Of a DNA stretch of 11,853 bases, positions 1-6,292 are shown piece by piece. The DNA is taken from positions 1-11,853 of the forward strand of contig JAMDEE010000009.1 in NCBI GenBank assembly GCA_023487605.1. The letters are read 5' to 3'. Each line of letters opens with the position of its first letter. Positions within the stretch are counted from its first letter, which is position 1. A program made the translations under genes and the position numbers. Under the pieces are notes generated by a model. It was not told the origin of the DNA, did no database searches, and worked only from the letters and a program-made list of their open reading frames with translations. The stretch is from Patescibacteria group bacterium (GTDB lineage Bacteria > Patescibacteriota > Microgenomatia > Levybacterales > UBA12049).

Positions 1-1
1 C

Positions 2-127
2 GCACCGGAACACACAGTGGGCTTGTCTCCTTATTTCCATTGTCTCTATTATATCCCCCGCCAAGAAGACTTAGGAACCCGATACACCCCCGCACTTACG
101 TGCGGGGATCTTCTAAGGAACAATTAG
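2..127 (+). pseudogene. Probable 3' tail of an IS200/IS605-type (Y1) transposase, decayed
   Basis: The frame beginning at base 2 reads TVGL, then 13 residues, then EDLG, and stops at TAG 125-127. The transposase tail at the other end of the window (minus strand) has TVGL, then 14 residues, then EDLG. At DNA level the two share the 12-mer at 14-25 and the 14-mer at 63-76, and their spacing differs by exactly three bases, so the homology stays in frame. The residues between the blocks are poorly conserved, which suggests a diverged or decayed copy. Only the C-terminal tail can be seen; the catalytic HUH and tyrosine motifs would lie outside the window. The frame overlaps the start of the radical SAM frame. 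This could instead be a rearranged fragment at a contig end. Confidence 0.42.
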
Positions 128-690
128 GTGAACTAACCAACGCTGGCGAGATTGCTGAAGCTGCAAGATTAGCAAAGGAGATTGGATGTAACTATTTTGA
201 ATTTAAACCTATGGTTGATCTAAAGCATTATTTAATACCTTTTTCTCAAGAAATGAGTCAAATTGTAGCAGAGCAGTATGAAACAGCCAAACAACTTGAA
301 GATGATAATTTTGCAGTAGTTGCACCAAAGTCTATGGAATTCCTACAAGAACATCCCAATCCAGTGCAACCAAAAGATTACGAAAGATGTGCTGTAATGG
401 AGTTTAGAACTTTAGTAACGCCAACAGGTATTTACCCATGTCCGTATATGAGAGGAAGGGAAGATAAAAGAATGGGATCGGTAGATGACGAGCCTTTTGA
501 TTCTTTTTGGAATAGCTCTAAACGCATTGAGACTATGAGCAAGATAAACCCTTCGCGTGATTGTGGTTTTTATTGCATTCGCCACCTACCCAATGTAACA
601 TTAAACCATATAAGATCTATGGAAGAACAAGGTGTACGAATTTTAGATTCTATAAAAGAAACCCCAGATTTAGAAGATCCGTTTTTTTAA
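40..690 (+). CDS. Radical SAM/SPASM protein, C-terminal part only (5'-truncated)
   Basis: Recognisable similarity starts near residue 31 of the frame (TTG at 40), within a late beta/alpha unit of a radical SAM barrel (residues about 36-58, ending FEFKPMV). A SPASM-type domain follows, with Cys117, then the block TGIYPCP with Cys134, the segment MGSVDDEPFDSFW, and Cys175/Cys179 in CGFYC. SPASM domains bind auxiliary iron-sulfur clusters. The CxxxCxxC motif that binds the SAM-cleaving cluster is absent, because the N-terminal half is missing. Residues 1-30 are read through the transposase remnant and hairpin, so the listed start is only the first available one; the frame is open to the window edge. 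The gene is probably inactivated, unless its first half lies upstream of an assembly break. It ends 9 nt before the sugar kinase. The substrate is unknown. Confidence 0.62.
   Translation: MSLLYPPPRRLRNPIHPRTYVRGSSKEQLGELTNAGEIAEAARLAKEIGCNYFEFKPMVDLKHYLIPFSQEMSQIVAEQYETAKQLEDDNFAVVAPKSMEFLQEHPNPVQPKDYERCAVMEFRTLVTPTGIYPCPYMRGREDKRMGSVDDEPFDSFWNSSKRIETMSKINPSRDCGFYCIRHLPNVTLNHIRSMEEQGVRILDSIKETPDLEDPFF
88..107. repeat. Perfect 8-bp-stem hairpin with TTAC loop, IS-end or REP-like
   Basis: The stem CCCCGCAC/GTGCGGGG encloses the loop TTAC. It sits 12 nt after the EDLG-coding block of the transposase remnant. A second hairpin with the same loop on the + strand and a different stem lies at 11737-11756, beside the other transposase tail. 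IS200/IS605 elements and REP elements mobilised by related transposases carry such subterminal hairpins. The last base of the stem is also where the radical SAM-like sequence begins, so this may be the IS boundary. Confidence 0.6.
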
Positions 691-699
691 ATTTGGTTT

Positions 700-1710
700 A
701 TGAATAAAATTGAAAGATTTTCAAATAGAGTAGTTGTGCCTGGACGCATATGTCTTGCGGGGGAAAATATTGACTGGATTTCCGGACCAGTATTAACCGC
801 TGCTATTGACACCCTTAATACTTCTGTTTACACATCTCCTGCCACAGGGAGGAAAGTCACAGTAAACTACCTAGATACGGGTAAAAAAACTGCATTCGAA
901 TTAGACAAGAACTATAACTATGAAAGAGATAGTACAAGTTACGTAAAAGCAGTTATTGCAACATTGGTCAAATCAGGATATCAAGTTGATGGGTTAGATT
1001 TGCAAATAGAATCCAATCTGCCTCAATCAGGAGGACTTGCCTCTTCTGGATCTTTCTGTGTAGCTATTGTTGCTGCTATTAACTCACAATTTCGGTTTGG
1101 ATTAAATGAGTTACAAATTGCAGATATTGCTTATACTGCTGAAAGTGAAGAGATGGGTATTGGCTGTGGACAAATGGATCAATATTCGGTTTCACTGGGT
1201 GGAACACTCTACCTTAATTGTTCATCAAGACCTCCTGAAATTCAGAAATTAAAAACAAATAATCAAGTAGTTATCATTATCGGTGACACTAGGGAATCAT
1301 CTAGATTCAGCGATTTTGGAGAACAGCTTAGGCGCAGATTAGATATAGAAGATGAGGGTCTATTAAAATATGTGTCTGAAACAGAAAGGGCAATACAGGA
1401 GGCAAGGAAATTATTAAGCAATGGAAATTGGAATCCATATGACTTAGGAAGAATTATTGATGAATGCCAGAGTTATATTACCTTATATAAAGGAATACAT
1501 AATCCTATTATTGATTCATATATCAAGGCTGCAAGAAATGCCGGAGCTTATTGTGCAAAAACAAGTGGAACTAGAAACAACGGTGGTTGTATGTTTGCGC
1601 TAAGCTCTATTGATAATGCTACTAGTATAGCTCGGGCAATAAGAGATGTGGGTGGAATATCATATGTATCCCCAATTTCAAACTTGGGAATTCGCTATAA
1701 TATGAAGTAG
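700..1710 (+). CDS. GHMP-family kinase, galactokinase-like
   Basis: This 336-residue protein shows the three GHMP-superfamily motifs. Motif 1 is GRICLAGENIDW (15-26), resembling the galactokinase signature GRxNLxGEHxDY. The phosphate-binding loop is LPQSGGLASSGSF (107-119), close to PxGxGLSSSA. Motif 3 is at 287-299 (KTSGTRNNGGCMF). Asp160 in GQMDQ is at the place of the catalytic base of galactokinases. The family transfers ATP phosphate to a sugar or a similar hydroxyl in the cytoplasm; a sugar-1-phosphate product is the likeliest guess. Motif 3 departs from the usual GAGxGGC by a TR pair and one extra residue. The ATG lies 9 nt after the radical SAM stop, and a 2H phosphoesterase follows after another 9 nt, implying one operon. 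The real substrate cannot be told; mevalonate-type substrates are less likely given motif 1. Confidence 0.85.
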   Translation: MNKIERFSNRVVVPGRICLAGENIDWISGPVLTAAIDTLNTSVYTSPATGRKVTVNYLDTGKKTAFELDKNYNYERDSTSYVKAVIATLVKSGYQVDGLDLQIESNLPQSGGLASSGSFCVAIVAAINSQFRFGLNELQIADIAYTAESEEMGIGCGQMDQYSVSLGGTLYLNCSSRPPEIQKLKTNNQVVIIIGDTRESSRFSDFGEQLRRRLDIEDEGLLKYVSETERAIQEARKLLSNGNWNPYDLGRIIDECQSYITLYKGIHNPIIDSYIKAARNAGAYCAKTSGTRNNGGCMFALSSIDNATSIARAIRDVGGISYVSPISNLGIRYNMK

Positions 1711-1719
1711 TTAAACAAT

Positions 1720-2382
1720 ATGGTAAGAAATATGCAAGAAATCTATGCACCTTCAGTAAACGAAAATAAAATAGAAATAGATAAATTATGGGGTAAGAGA
1801 TGTCTGGGCTATAATATCCAAGCACATTATTCTAAATCGGTCTTAGATGCATTACGGGATATCCAGGCAAAAATTATGTCTCACGAGCAGAACAGTCTAA
1901 ATATCATTCCGCAAAATGCATTGCATTTAACAATAGCTTGGATATTGGCAACAAGACAAGATTATGGAATGGCAAAAGATCAACTATGGGAAACAATCGG
2001 AAAGCAATGCTGTACCGAGCTTGAACGAATTGGAGATACAACTCCAGAACTAAGGGTAAATTTTAAAGATGTCGTAGCAACAGATAAAGCAATTATTTTA
2101 GTTGGATACGATAATGGAGGTGTTGATAAGCTTAGGGAAAAAGTATATGGAAGCCTACCAATTCCCAAAGAAACACAAACCATATCTAATATTATTCATA
2201 CGACTTTATTTAGATATTCTGCGCCATTAAGCAATCCTCAAGAACTTCTGGAGTATTTGCCATCATTAGAGGTTAATTTGACGACTATTTTTAATACACT
2301 TTCTATTGAAAAGGAATTAACATATCCATCTCTTTCTTCACAGTCATTATTTAACGTAAGACTAAATAATTATACTTCATAG
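1720..2382 (+). CDS. 2H phosphoesterase superfamily protein (2'-5' RNA ligase-like)
   Basis: The 220-residue protein has two HxT motifs about 90 residues apart: HLTIAW at 69-74 and HTTLFRY at 160-166. Two such motifs on beta strands define the 2H phosphoesterases (LigT/ThpR, cyclic phosphodiesterases, AKAP-type), where the paired histidines cleave or form 2',5' or cyclic phosphodiester bonds. No other domain is seen. Members are usually 180-220 residues, so this one looks complete. The start is ATG 1720, 9 nt after the kinase stop; a second ATG at 1732 is possible. Neither has a clear ribosome binding site. Its place at the end of a radical SAM-kinase operon suggests it acts on a phosphorylated small molecule or RNA end made by the same pathway, but this is inference. 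Confidence 0.75.
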   Translation: MVRNMQEIYAPSVNENKIEIDKLWGKRCLGYNIQAHYSKSVLDALRDIQAKIMSHEQNSLNIIPQNALHLTIAWILATRQDYGMAKDQLWETIGKQCCTELERIGDTTPELRVNFKDVVATDKAIILVGYDNGGVDKLREKVYGSLPIPKETQTISNIIHTTLFRYSAPLSNPQELLEYLPSLEVNLTTIFNTLSIEKELTYPSLSSQSLFNVRLNNYTS

Positions 2383-2967
2383 ATTAACAAAGCTTTGCCT
2401 AAATATCCACTAATTATTATTACTTCTCTTTAATTTTCAACCGGAGGTTTCAACATAACTTGTGGTATCACAACTTTGTGTTGGGTCGAAATTAATTTAT
2501 GGTGGTTGTGGATTTCCAAAATGGCACCACAAATTTGTTGTGGTCGGGGTTTTGTGGAGCGGTCTCCGCCGTCCCCGCCCGCCGGGGATTACCTGCTGAA
2601 AAGGAGGACGCGCGACTGGAAACTTGCACGATTTCTCCGCCGTTAGAAGAGCGTGTCCTCCCCAAGCGAGCCCCGCGAAAATTACTTTTGGTTTTAGAAG
2701 AAGCGGGGCGAGCCACTGGAATTTAATCTTAAGTTCGTAAACTAAAAAGGGGTAGAATAACATCGGCGGGGGCGTGTGGAGCTTTTTACCCCGCCGACTG
2801 CAGGCGATTTTAGATTAGAAGAAATTTCGTAAGAGATTGTAGGAAGTTTCGAAAGTTTGCAATTATTTGGGCAAAGCTTCCCCAAGGAAGCTCTCTCGCA
2901 CAAAGAGCGGGGTCGCCGCTCCTTTTCCGTCGGGTGGGTGGGAAATTAAATCGAAAAATCGTCGGGC

Positions 2968-3001
2968 AAAAAATACAAAAGAGCGAGGCGAAGCCGAGCT
3001 C
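2968..3001 (-). terminator. Intrinsic terminator downstream of the uppS-like gene
   Basis: On the minus strand the stem GAGCtcGGC/GCCtcGCTC with loop TTC is followed by TTTTGTATTTTTT. It lies 45 nt past the uppS-like stop codon. The stem has an internal TC/TC mismatch, so it is of moderate strength. Confidence 0.6.
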
Positions 3002-3010
3002 TAACGTAGA

Positions 3011-3030
3011 AAGGAAGTTCGAACTTTTTT
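3011..3030 (+). terminator. Weak terminator-like hairpin on the + strand
   Basis: AAGGAAGT and ACTTTTTT pair around the loop TCGA to give an 8-bp stem with two G.U pairs, ending in a run of six T. The G.U pairs form only in the + strand transcript, so it would stop RNA coming from the hairpin-rich stretch before it runs antisense into the uppS-like gene. Confidence 0.4.
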
Positions 3031-3046
3031 ATACACGGCGACCAGG

Positions 3047-3799
3047 TTATCTTCCTCCGAATCTTCTTTGCCTGCCGGAATATTCTTTAAGGGCAAGAGC
3101 TATATCCGGCATTTCAAGGTCGGGAAGATTTTTCTTAACGCTCACGAATTCTGCCAACTCTCCAAGCGGGCCGAATCCCGACACCCTCTGCTCACCGCTT
3201 GTCCTGAGTATCATGTCGAATAAAGGAAGGCCTTTGTTTATTTTTGCGAGCAATTCGTACGTTGTGGAAGTTTTATCTTTTTCTCTTTCTTTTGCAAATT
3301 CCTCGAGCTGAAATCTTTCTCCATAATCAAGAAAAACCGCAAATGTTTTATTGTTATTTTTAGATGTTAATTTTTGCGCTTTCTCCAGGGTTTTAAAAAC
3401 TTCAGGGTATGTTTTTTTTATTTTGGCTTTGCTGCCCAAAACCAAAAATTTTATTCCATATTTTTGCATCTTGTTAAGATTTATTTCTGTCGTTTCCTTA
3501 ACAACCCGCATTATGTTGTCTACTTCAAATTTATCCCTTTTCCAATTGTCTTCGGAAAATCCCCATACGCCGACAATTTTTGTATTTAATCCTATAAATG
3601 CTTCCAGAAGCCTTGTCATCGCATCCCCTCCGGCTTCGTGGCCTTTTTCGGTTGCAATCCCCATTTGCTTTGCCCATCTGCCGTTACCGTCGGGAATAAT
3701 AAGCAAAGAGCCGGGAAGATTGAGTTGATTCAAACCTTTTATACCCAAACTATCCGTGTGCTTTCTAAGCTTTCGTTTAATTTTATGCCTTGTTCCCAT
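3047..3799 (-). CDS. uppS: cis-prenyltransferase, undecaprenyl diphosphate synthase-like
   Basis: The 250-residue protein carries the cis-prenyltransferase signatures in order: IPDGNGRWA (35-43) with catalytic Asp37, GHEAGG (53-58), GFSEDNW (80-86), and MILRTSGEQR (196-205), which binds IPP phosphate. It ends in RQRRFGG. The family adds IPP units in cis to an allylic diphosphate to make the C55 carrier lipid for peptidoglycan and glycans. The stretch after RTSGEQR is unusual: most UppS have RLSNFLLWQ, and here it is RVSGFGPLG, lacking the Trp and Gln. A glutamate further on (in ELAEF) may still be the metal ligand. A near-consensus promoter sits just upstream at 3815-3843. The gene diverges from the trans-prenyltransferase at 3886, whose product would be its primer. 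Chain length cannot be predicted. Confidence 0.9.
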   Translation of the reverse strand: MGTRHKIKRKLRKHTDSLGIKGLNQLNLPGSLLIIPDGNGRWAKQMGIATEKGHEAGGDAMTRLLEAFIGLNTKIVGVWGFSEDNWKRDKFEVDNIMRVVKETTEINLNKMQKYGIKFLVLGSKAKIKKTYPEVFKTLEKAQKLTSKNNNKTFAVFLDYGERFQLEEFAKEREKDKTSTTYELLAKINKGLPLFDMILRTSGEQRVSGFGPLGELAEFVSVKKNLPDLEMPDIALALKEYSGRQRRFGGR

Positions 3800-3814
3800 A
3801 TTATGCGTCCATTG

Positions 3815-3843
3815 ATTTTAGCTTCGGCGGGTATTGGTGTCAA
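3815..3843 (-). promoter_or_regulatory. Sigma70-type promoter for the uppS-like gene
   Basis: On the minus strand, TTGACA (3838-3843) is followed after exactly 17 nt by TAAAAT (3815-3820). This is a perfect -35 and a 5/6 -10 box. Transcription would begin about 10 nt before the ATG at 3799, giving an almost leaderless message. Confidence 0.75.
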
Positions 3844-3866
3844 GTTTTCTCTTTAGAGCTATTTTC

Positions 3867-3875
3867 TGGTAAAAT
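3867..3875 (+). promoter_or_regulatory. Extended -10 promoter for the trans-prenyltransferase
   Basis: TGG directly precedes TAAAAT (3870-3875), an extended -10 pattern; no good -35 is seen. The expected start of transcription at about 3882 leaves only a few bases before ATG 3886, so the mRNA may be leaderless. No Shine-Dalgarno sequence is present, which agrees with this. Confidence 0.45.
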
Positions 3876-3885
3876 ACGTTAGCTT

Positions 3886-4809
3886 ATGGATACGCTTGCC
3901 GGTTTTAAAAAATCTTTTGATCCGATGCTCAAAAAATATATCGAAGAAAAAATAGAAGAATTTTCAAAAAATGTTTCCGATCCGTTTATTTTGGATATTA
4001 TTAAATATCCGCAAACACTTATCGTATCGGGCGGAAAACGTATACGGCCTTATATTGCATACCTCATGTATGAAGCAACAAGCGGAAAAGACAAAAAAAA
4101 TATTTTAGATATTTTAGTCTCTCTTGAAATATTCCATACATTTTGCCTTGTACACGACGATATCATCGATAAAAGCGGGGTAAGGCACGGTGTTTTAACA
4201 TCGCAAAATTATATAACCGCAAAACTAGCAAAAGAAAAAAGGCACGGCGATTTAGAACATTTTGGAAATTCCCAGGCAATTCTTATAGGTGATTTATTAT
4301 TTTCCTGGGCTTTGAAAATTTTCGAAGAGAACAAAAACTTTGATAATGGTAAATTAAAAAATGCTAAAAAATATTTTTATAAAATGGTTGATGATGTTTT
4401 TCTTGGTCAGTTTATAGATGTCGATATTGCGACGCGCAGTAATGTTTCTTTTGAATTAATCAACGAAAAAAATAAACTTAAAACGGCAAGCTATACATTT
4501 ACAAGACCCCTTCAGATCGGCGCATCTCTTGCAAGAATCGATAAACATATTGAGATTTTTTGCGAAAAACTGGGACTTGAGCTTGGGCTGGCTTACCAAA
4601 TGCAGGACGACTTAATGGACCTTGACCAGGACATCTCCGAAAATCAAAAGACCTACTTTACCAAGAACTCAAAATCTCAAATGGGTAAGAATGAAATAGA
4701 AAGTCACCTTGGTAAGGCTAAGAAAATTATTGAAAATTCCGCAGTCGAAGAGAAATATAAAAATAAATTTTTTCAATTAATAGAAACTTTAAGAATAAGA
4801 AGTAACTAG
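3886..4809 (+). CDS. trans-prenyltransferase (polyprenyl diphosphate synthase, GGPP/FPP-type)
   Basis: The 307-residue protein has GGKRIRP (49-55), the first Asp-rich motif DDIID (91-95), GQFIDVD (174-180), the KTAS segment (199-202) and the second Asp-rich motif DDLMD (241-245). These are the metal and substrate sites of class I trans-prenyltransferases, which condense IPP with DMAPP, GPP or FPP. The residue five places before the first motif is Phe86, and the motif has no two-residue insertion. In family rules this is the archaeal type I GGPP synthase pattern rather than the bacterial FPP synthase pattern, so a C20 product is a reasonable guess. The part after DDLMD is degenerate compared with the usual TGKP region. 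Its stop lies only two bases from the stop of the convergent NUDIX-like gene. Confidence 0.9.
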   Translation: MDTLAGFKKSFDPMLKKYIEEKIEEFSKNVSDPFILDIIKYPQTLIVSGGKRIRPYIAYLMYEATSGKDKKNILDILVSLEIFHTFCLVHDDIIDKSGVRHGVLTSQNYITAKLAKEKRHGDLEHFGNSQAILIGDLLFSWALKIFEENKNFDNGKLKNAKKYFYKMVDDVFLGQFIDVDIATRSNVSFELINEKNKLKTASYTFTRPLQIGASLARIDKHIEIFCEKLGLELGLAYQMQDDLMDLDQDISENQKTYFTKNSKSQMGKNEIESHLGKAKKIIENSAVEEKYKNKFFQLIETLRIRSN

Positions 4810-4811
4810 AA

Positions 4812-5489
4812 TTATTTTGTTCTCGGGTCATCCGCGAGCTGTTCTCTTTGGATATGGAAACCACTTAGGGAAAAACCCTGGGGGAATATAGGCATTCGCA
4901 TTTGGGGATTAGAATAATAAGCCTCCAGAATCTTGGCCGCTAAACCGTTTCTCCTTTCAAACTCGATTAAATCCCTAAAAACCGGTCTTACATTTGGTAT
5001 TTTTAGAATATCTTCTCTGGTCATCCACCCGTTTGCACTAACTTCGTCGCAGCTTGCCGGTTTAAATGGTGTATCGAGCAGTCCGTCGTAAACCAAAACA
5101 GCTAAATCTACCGGATTTCCGTGAACTGTAGCCGCATTAGGGACAAAAGAGCCCTCCGTGACAAAAAGATGTTCGGACACCTCATCAATAGAAGTATCAT
5201 CGCAAAATTCACCCAACGCTCCATATATATTCGATAACGTACTCTCGCCGGTTTTTTTTGTTTCTGCAGGACCCGAAATTTCTCCGGCCAATTTAATTGT
5301 AGTTTCTTTAGACTGCCCTTCTTTGATTGTCCAAAACTTGGGATTTGAAACATTGTCACCGTTTCTGCGCGGATCAAGAGCTATTATTAAAACCCCTACT
5401 CCTATGCTTCGCACTCTTTCTGTTTCCGGAACCTTTATGGAAGGGTTTATCGGTTGCCCCGAAAATATTCCGTCTATTCGTTCCAACAT
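4812..5489 (-). CDS. Degenerate NUDIX-like protein of unknown function
   Basis: The 225-residue protein resembles NUDIX folds in outline: a beta strand GVGVLIIAL (30-38), a KLAGEISGPAET segment (66-77) followed by TGES, a helix ending ALGEFCDD (91-98), and a late WMTREDI segment followed by RPVFRDLIEF. The NUDIX box (G, five residues, E, seven residues, REUxEExGU) is only partly matched: the RE pair is GE and the EE pair is DD. It could be a weak hydrolase, a binding-only protein or a CPR-specific family. The ATG at 5489 is two bases after the isopentenyl phosphate kinase stop, and a purine-rich stretch at the end of that gene can serve as ribosome binding site. It is therefore almost certainly co-translated with the kinase. 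A link to isoprenoid metabolism is inferred from position only. Confidence 0.6.
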   Translation of the reverse strand: MLERIDGIFSGQPINPSIKVPETERVRSIGVGVLIIALDPRRNGDNVSNPKFWTIKEGQSKETTIKLAGEISGPAETKKTGESTLSNIYGALGEFCDDTSIDEVSEHLFVTEGSFVPNAATVHGNPVDLAVLVYDGLLDTPFKPASCDEVSANGWMTREDILKIPNVRPVFRDLIEFERRNGLAAKILEAYYSNPQMRMPIFPQGFSLSGFHIQREQLADDPRTK

Positions 5490-5491
5490 AT

Positions 5492-6265
5492 TTACTTAAT
5501 TACCGTTCCTTTCACTTTTTTATTTAAGAGCGCATTCAAAAGTTCGTTTTTAACTTTCCCGTTAATTAATAGAGTATTAACACCTATTTCTGTCATTTTC
5601 AGCGCATCTTCGATTTTATGCTGCATGCCGCCGGTTACATCCTTTACTCTTGGCTTATATACATATTTCCTGAGATTTTGCCAAGAATTTTTCGTAATCC
5701 GCGGGATTGTGTTACCTTTATCATCATATACGCCATTTGTTTCTCCAACCTGTATTATTTTATCAATTTTAAACCCTTTGTTCTTTAGGTAAATGCCGAT
5801 TCTGTTTAAAATAGTTTCCCCCGAATAAATCGTGCTTTTCCATTTTTTATCCCAGATTACGTCTCCGTAAACAACCGGGATTAAACCCTGGTTAGCTGCC
5901 AATTCTACCGCCTGAAAAAAATTCTCTTCCATTTGACCGCTTTTTGCCAAAATCATACTCATGGGTCTAAAAGAAATTGCGGGAATTTTCTCTTTAACCA
6001 AGATATCCATAACTATTCTGTTTATTTCCATCGCATCTCTTGCAACTTTCGCGATACCCTCCTTGCTTTTATACCCCTTTTTCCCTCCGTATTTAACTGC
6101 GGACGTATGCCCGAAACTTCCGCTGCCATGGGCCAGAATTATACTTTTCTTGCTTATCCTAAGCTCTTTTGCCAAACGTTTTATTATGTCTACATTTGCA
6201 AAATAAGCCTTGCTTTTGTCGGTAATGACCGACCCGCCCAATTTGACCAGAACGATATTTTTCAT
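5492..6265 (-). CDS. Isopentenyl phosphate kinase
   Basis: The 257-residue amino acid kinase-fold protein has KLGGSVIT (8-15), HGSGSFGH (46-53) with His53 where the phosphate-binding catalytic histidine of isopentenyl phosphate kinases lies, VVYGDVIWD (131-139) and DVTGGM (209-214). His53 separates this family from glutamate, aspartate and UMP kinases of the same fold. The enzyme phosphorylates isopentenyl phosphate to IPP, the last step of the alternative mevalonate route known from archaea and some Chloroflexi. It heads a two-gene operon with the NUDIX-like gene and diverges from an IPP isomerase-like gene. The leader of about 80 nt can form alternative hairpins. No decarboxylase or mevalonate kinase is in the window, so the source of its substrate is open. 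Confidence 0.88.
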   Translation of the reverse strand: MKNIVLVKLGGSVITDKSKAYFANVDIIKRLAKELRISKKSIILAHGSGSFGHTSAVKYGGKKGYKSKEGIAKVARDAMEINRIVMDILVKEKIPAISFRPMSMILAKSGQMEENFFQAVELAANQGLIPVVYGDVIWDKKWKSTIYSGETILNRIGIYLKNKGFKIDKIIQVGETNGVYDDKGNTIPRITKNSWQNLRKYVYKPRVKDVTGGMQHKIEDALKMTEIGVNTLLINGKVKNELLNALLNKKVKGTVIK

Positions 6266-6292
6266 AAATATTTGGATTGTGCGGACAGATAA

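Larger units (their letters stand above)
2383..3046. other. Gene-free, hairpin-rich G+C-enriched stretch; possible unrecognised structured RNA
   Basis: No convincing gene lies here; the short frames on both strands are low-complexity translations of the palindromes. Hairpins seen directly are 2527-2543 (CCACAA/TTGTGG), 2571-2589, 2603-2661 (11-bp stem with one G.U), 2670-2709 (GCCCCGC/GCGGGGC), 2763-2797 (9-bp TCGGCGGGG/CCCCGCCGA), 2875-2892 (AGCTTCC/GGAAGCT, loop CCAA), 2905-2921 (GAGCGG/CCGCTC) and 2981-3001. The word TTAGAAGA recurs near 2643, 2693 and 2813. The conserved cores of RNase P RNA, tmRNA and SRP RNA were looked for and not found. A + strand transcript would end at a terminator-like hairpin at 3011-3030, which favours a + strand RNA. 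A cluster of DNA palindromes or decayed mobile ends is the alternative. Confidence 0.4.

Noticed and set aside
2383..2500. Replication origin in the gap after the 2H phosphoesterase
   Set aside because: No DnaA boxes and no dnaA or dnaN neighbour were seen.
2492..2763. Open frames of 74-88 residues on both strands in the hairpin-rich stretch
   Set aside because: They overlap each other, are low-complexity Pro/Arg/Ser-rich and follow the palindromes. No family pattern or ribosome binding site supports them.
3015..3026. AAGTTCGAACTT as a tRNA-type T arm
   Set aside because: The flanking bases do not form a five-pair stem and no tRNA body is present. A terminator-like hairpin explains it better.
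2383..3046. RNase P RNA, tmRNA, SRP RNA or group II intron domain V
   Set aside because: The conserved cores (GAGGAAAGUCC-like, the tmRNA TTCGA arm with a CCA end, the SRP GGAAGGNAGCAG motif, the domain V hairpin) were looked for on both strands and not found.
3351..3728. + strand frames opposite the uppS-like gene
   Set aside because: They are antisense shadows of a gene with clear family motifs, Phe/Ser/Leu-rich and without starts supported by signals.
5158..5499. + strand frames opposite the NUDIX-like and kinase genes
   Set aside because: They are complementary shadows of better supported minus-strand genes.
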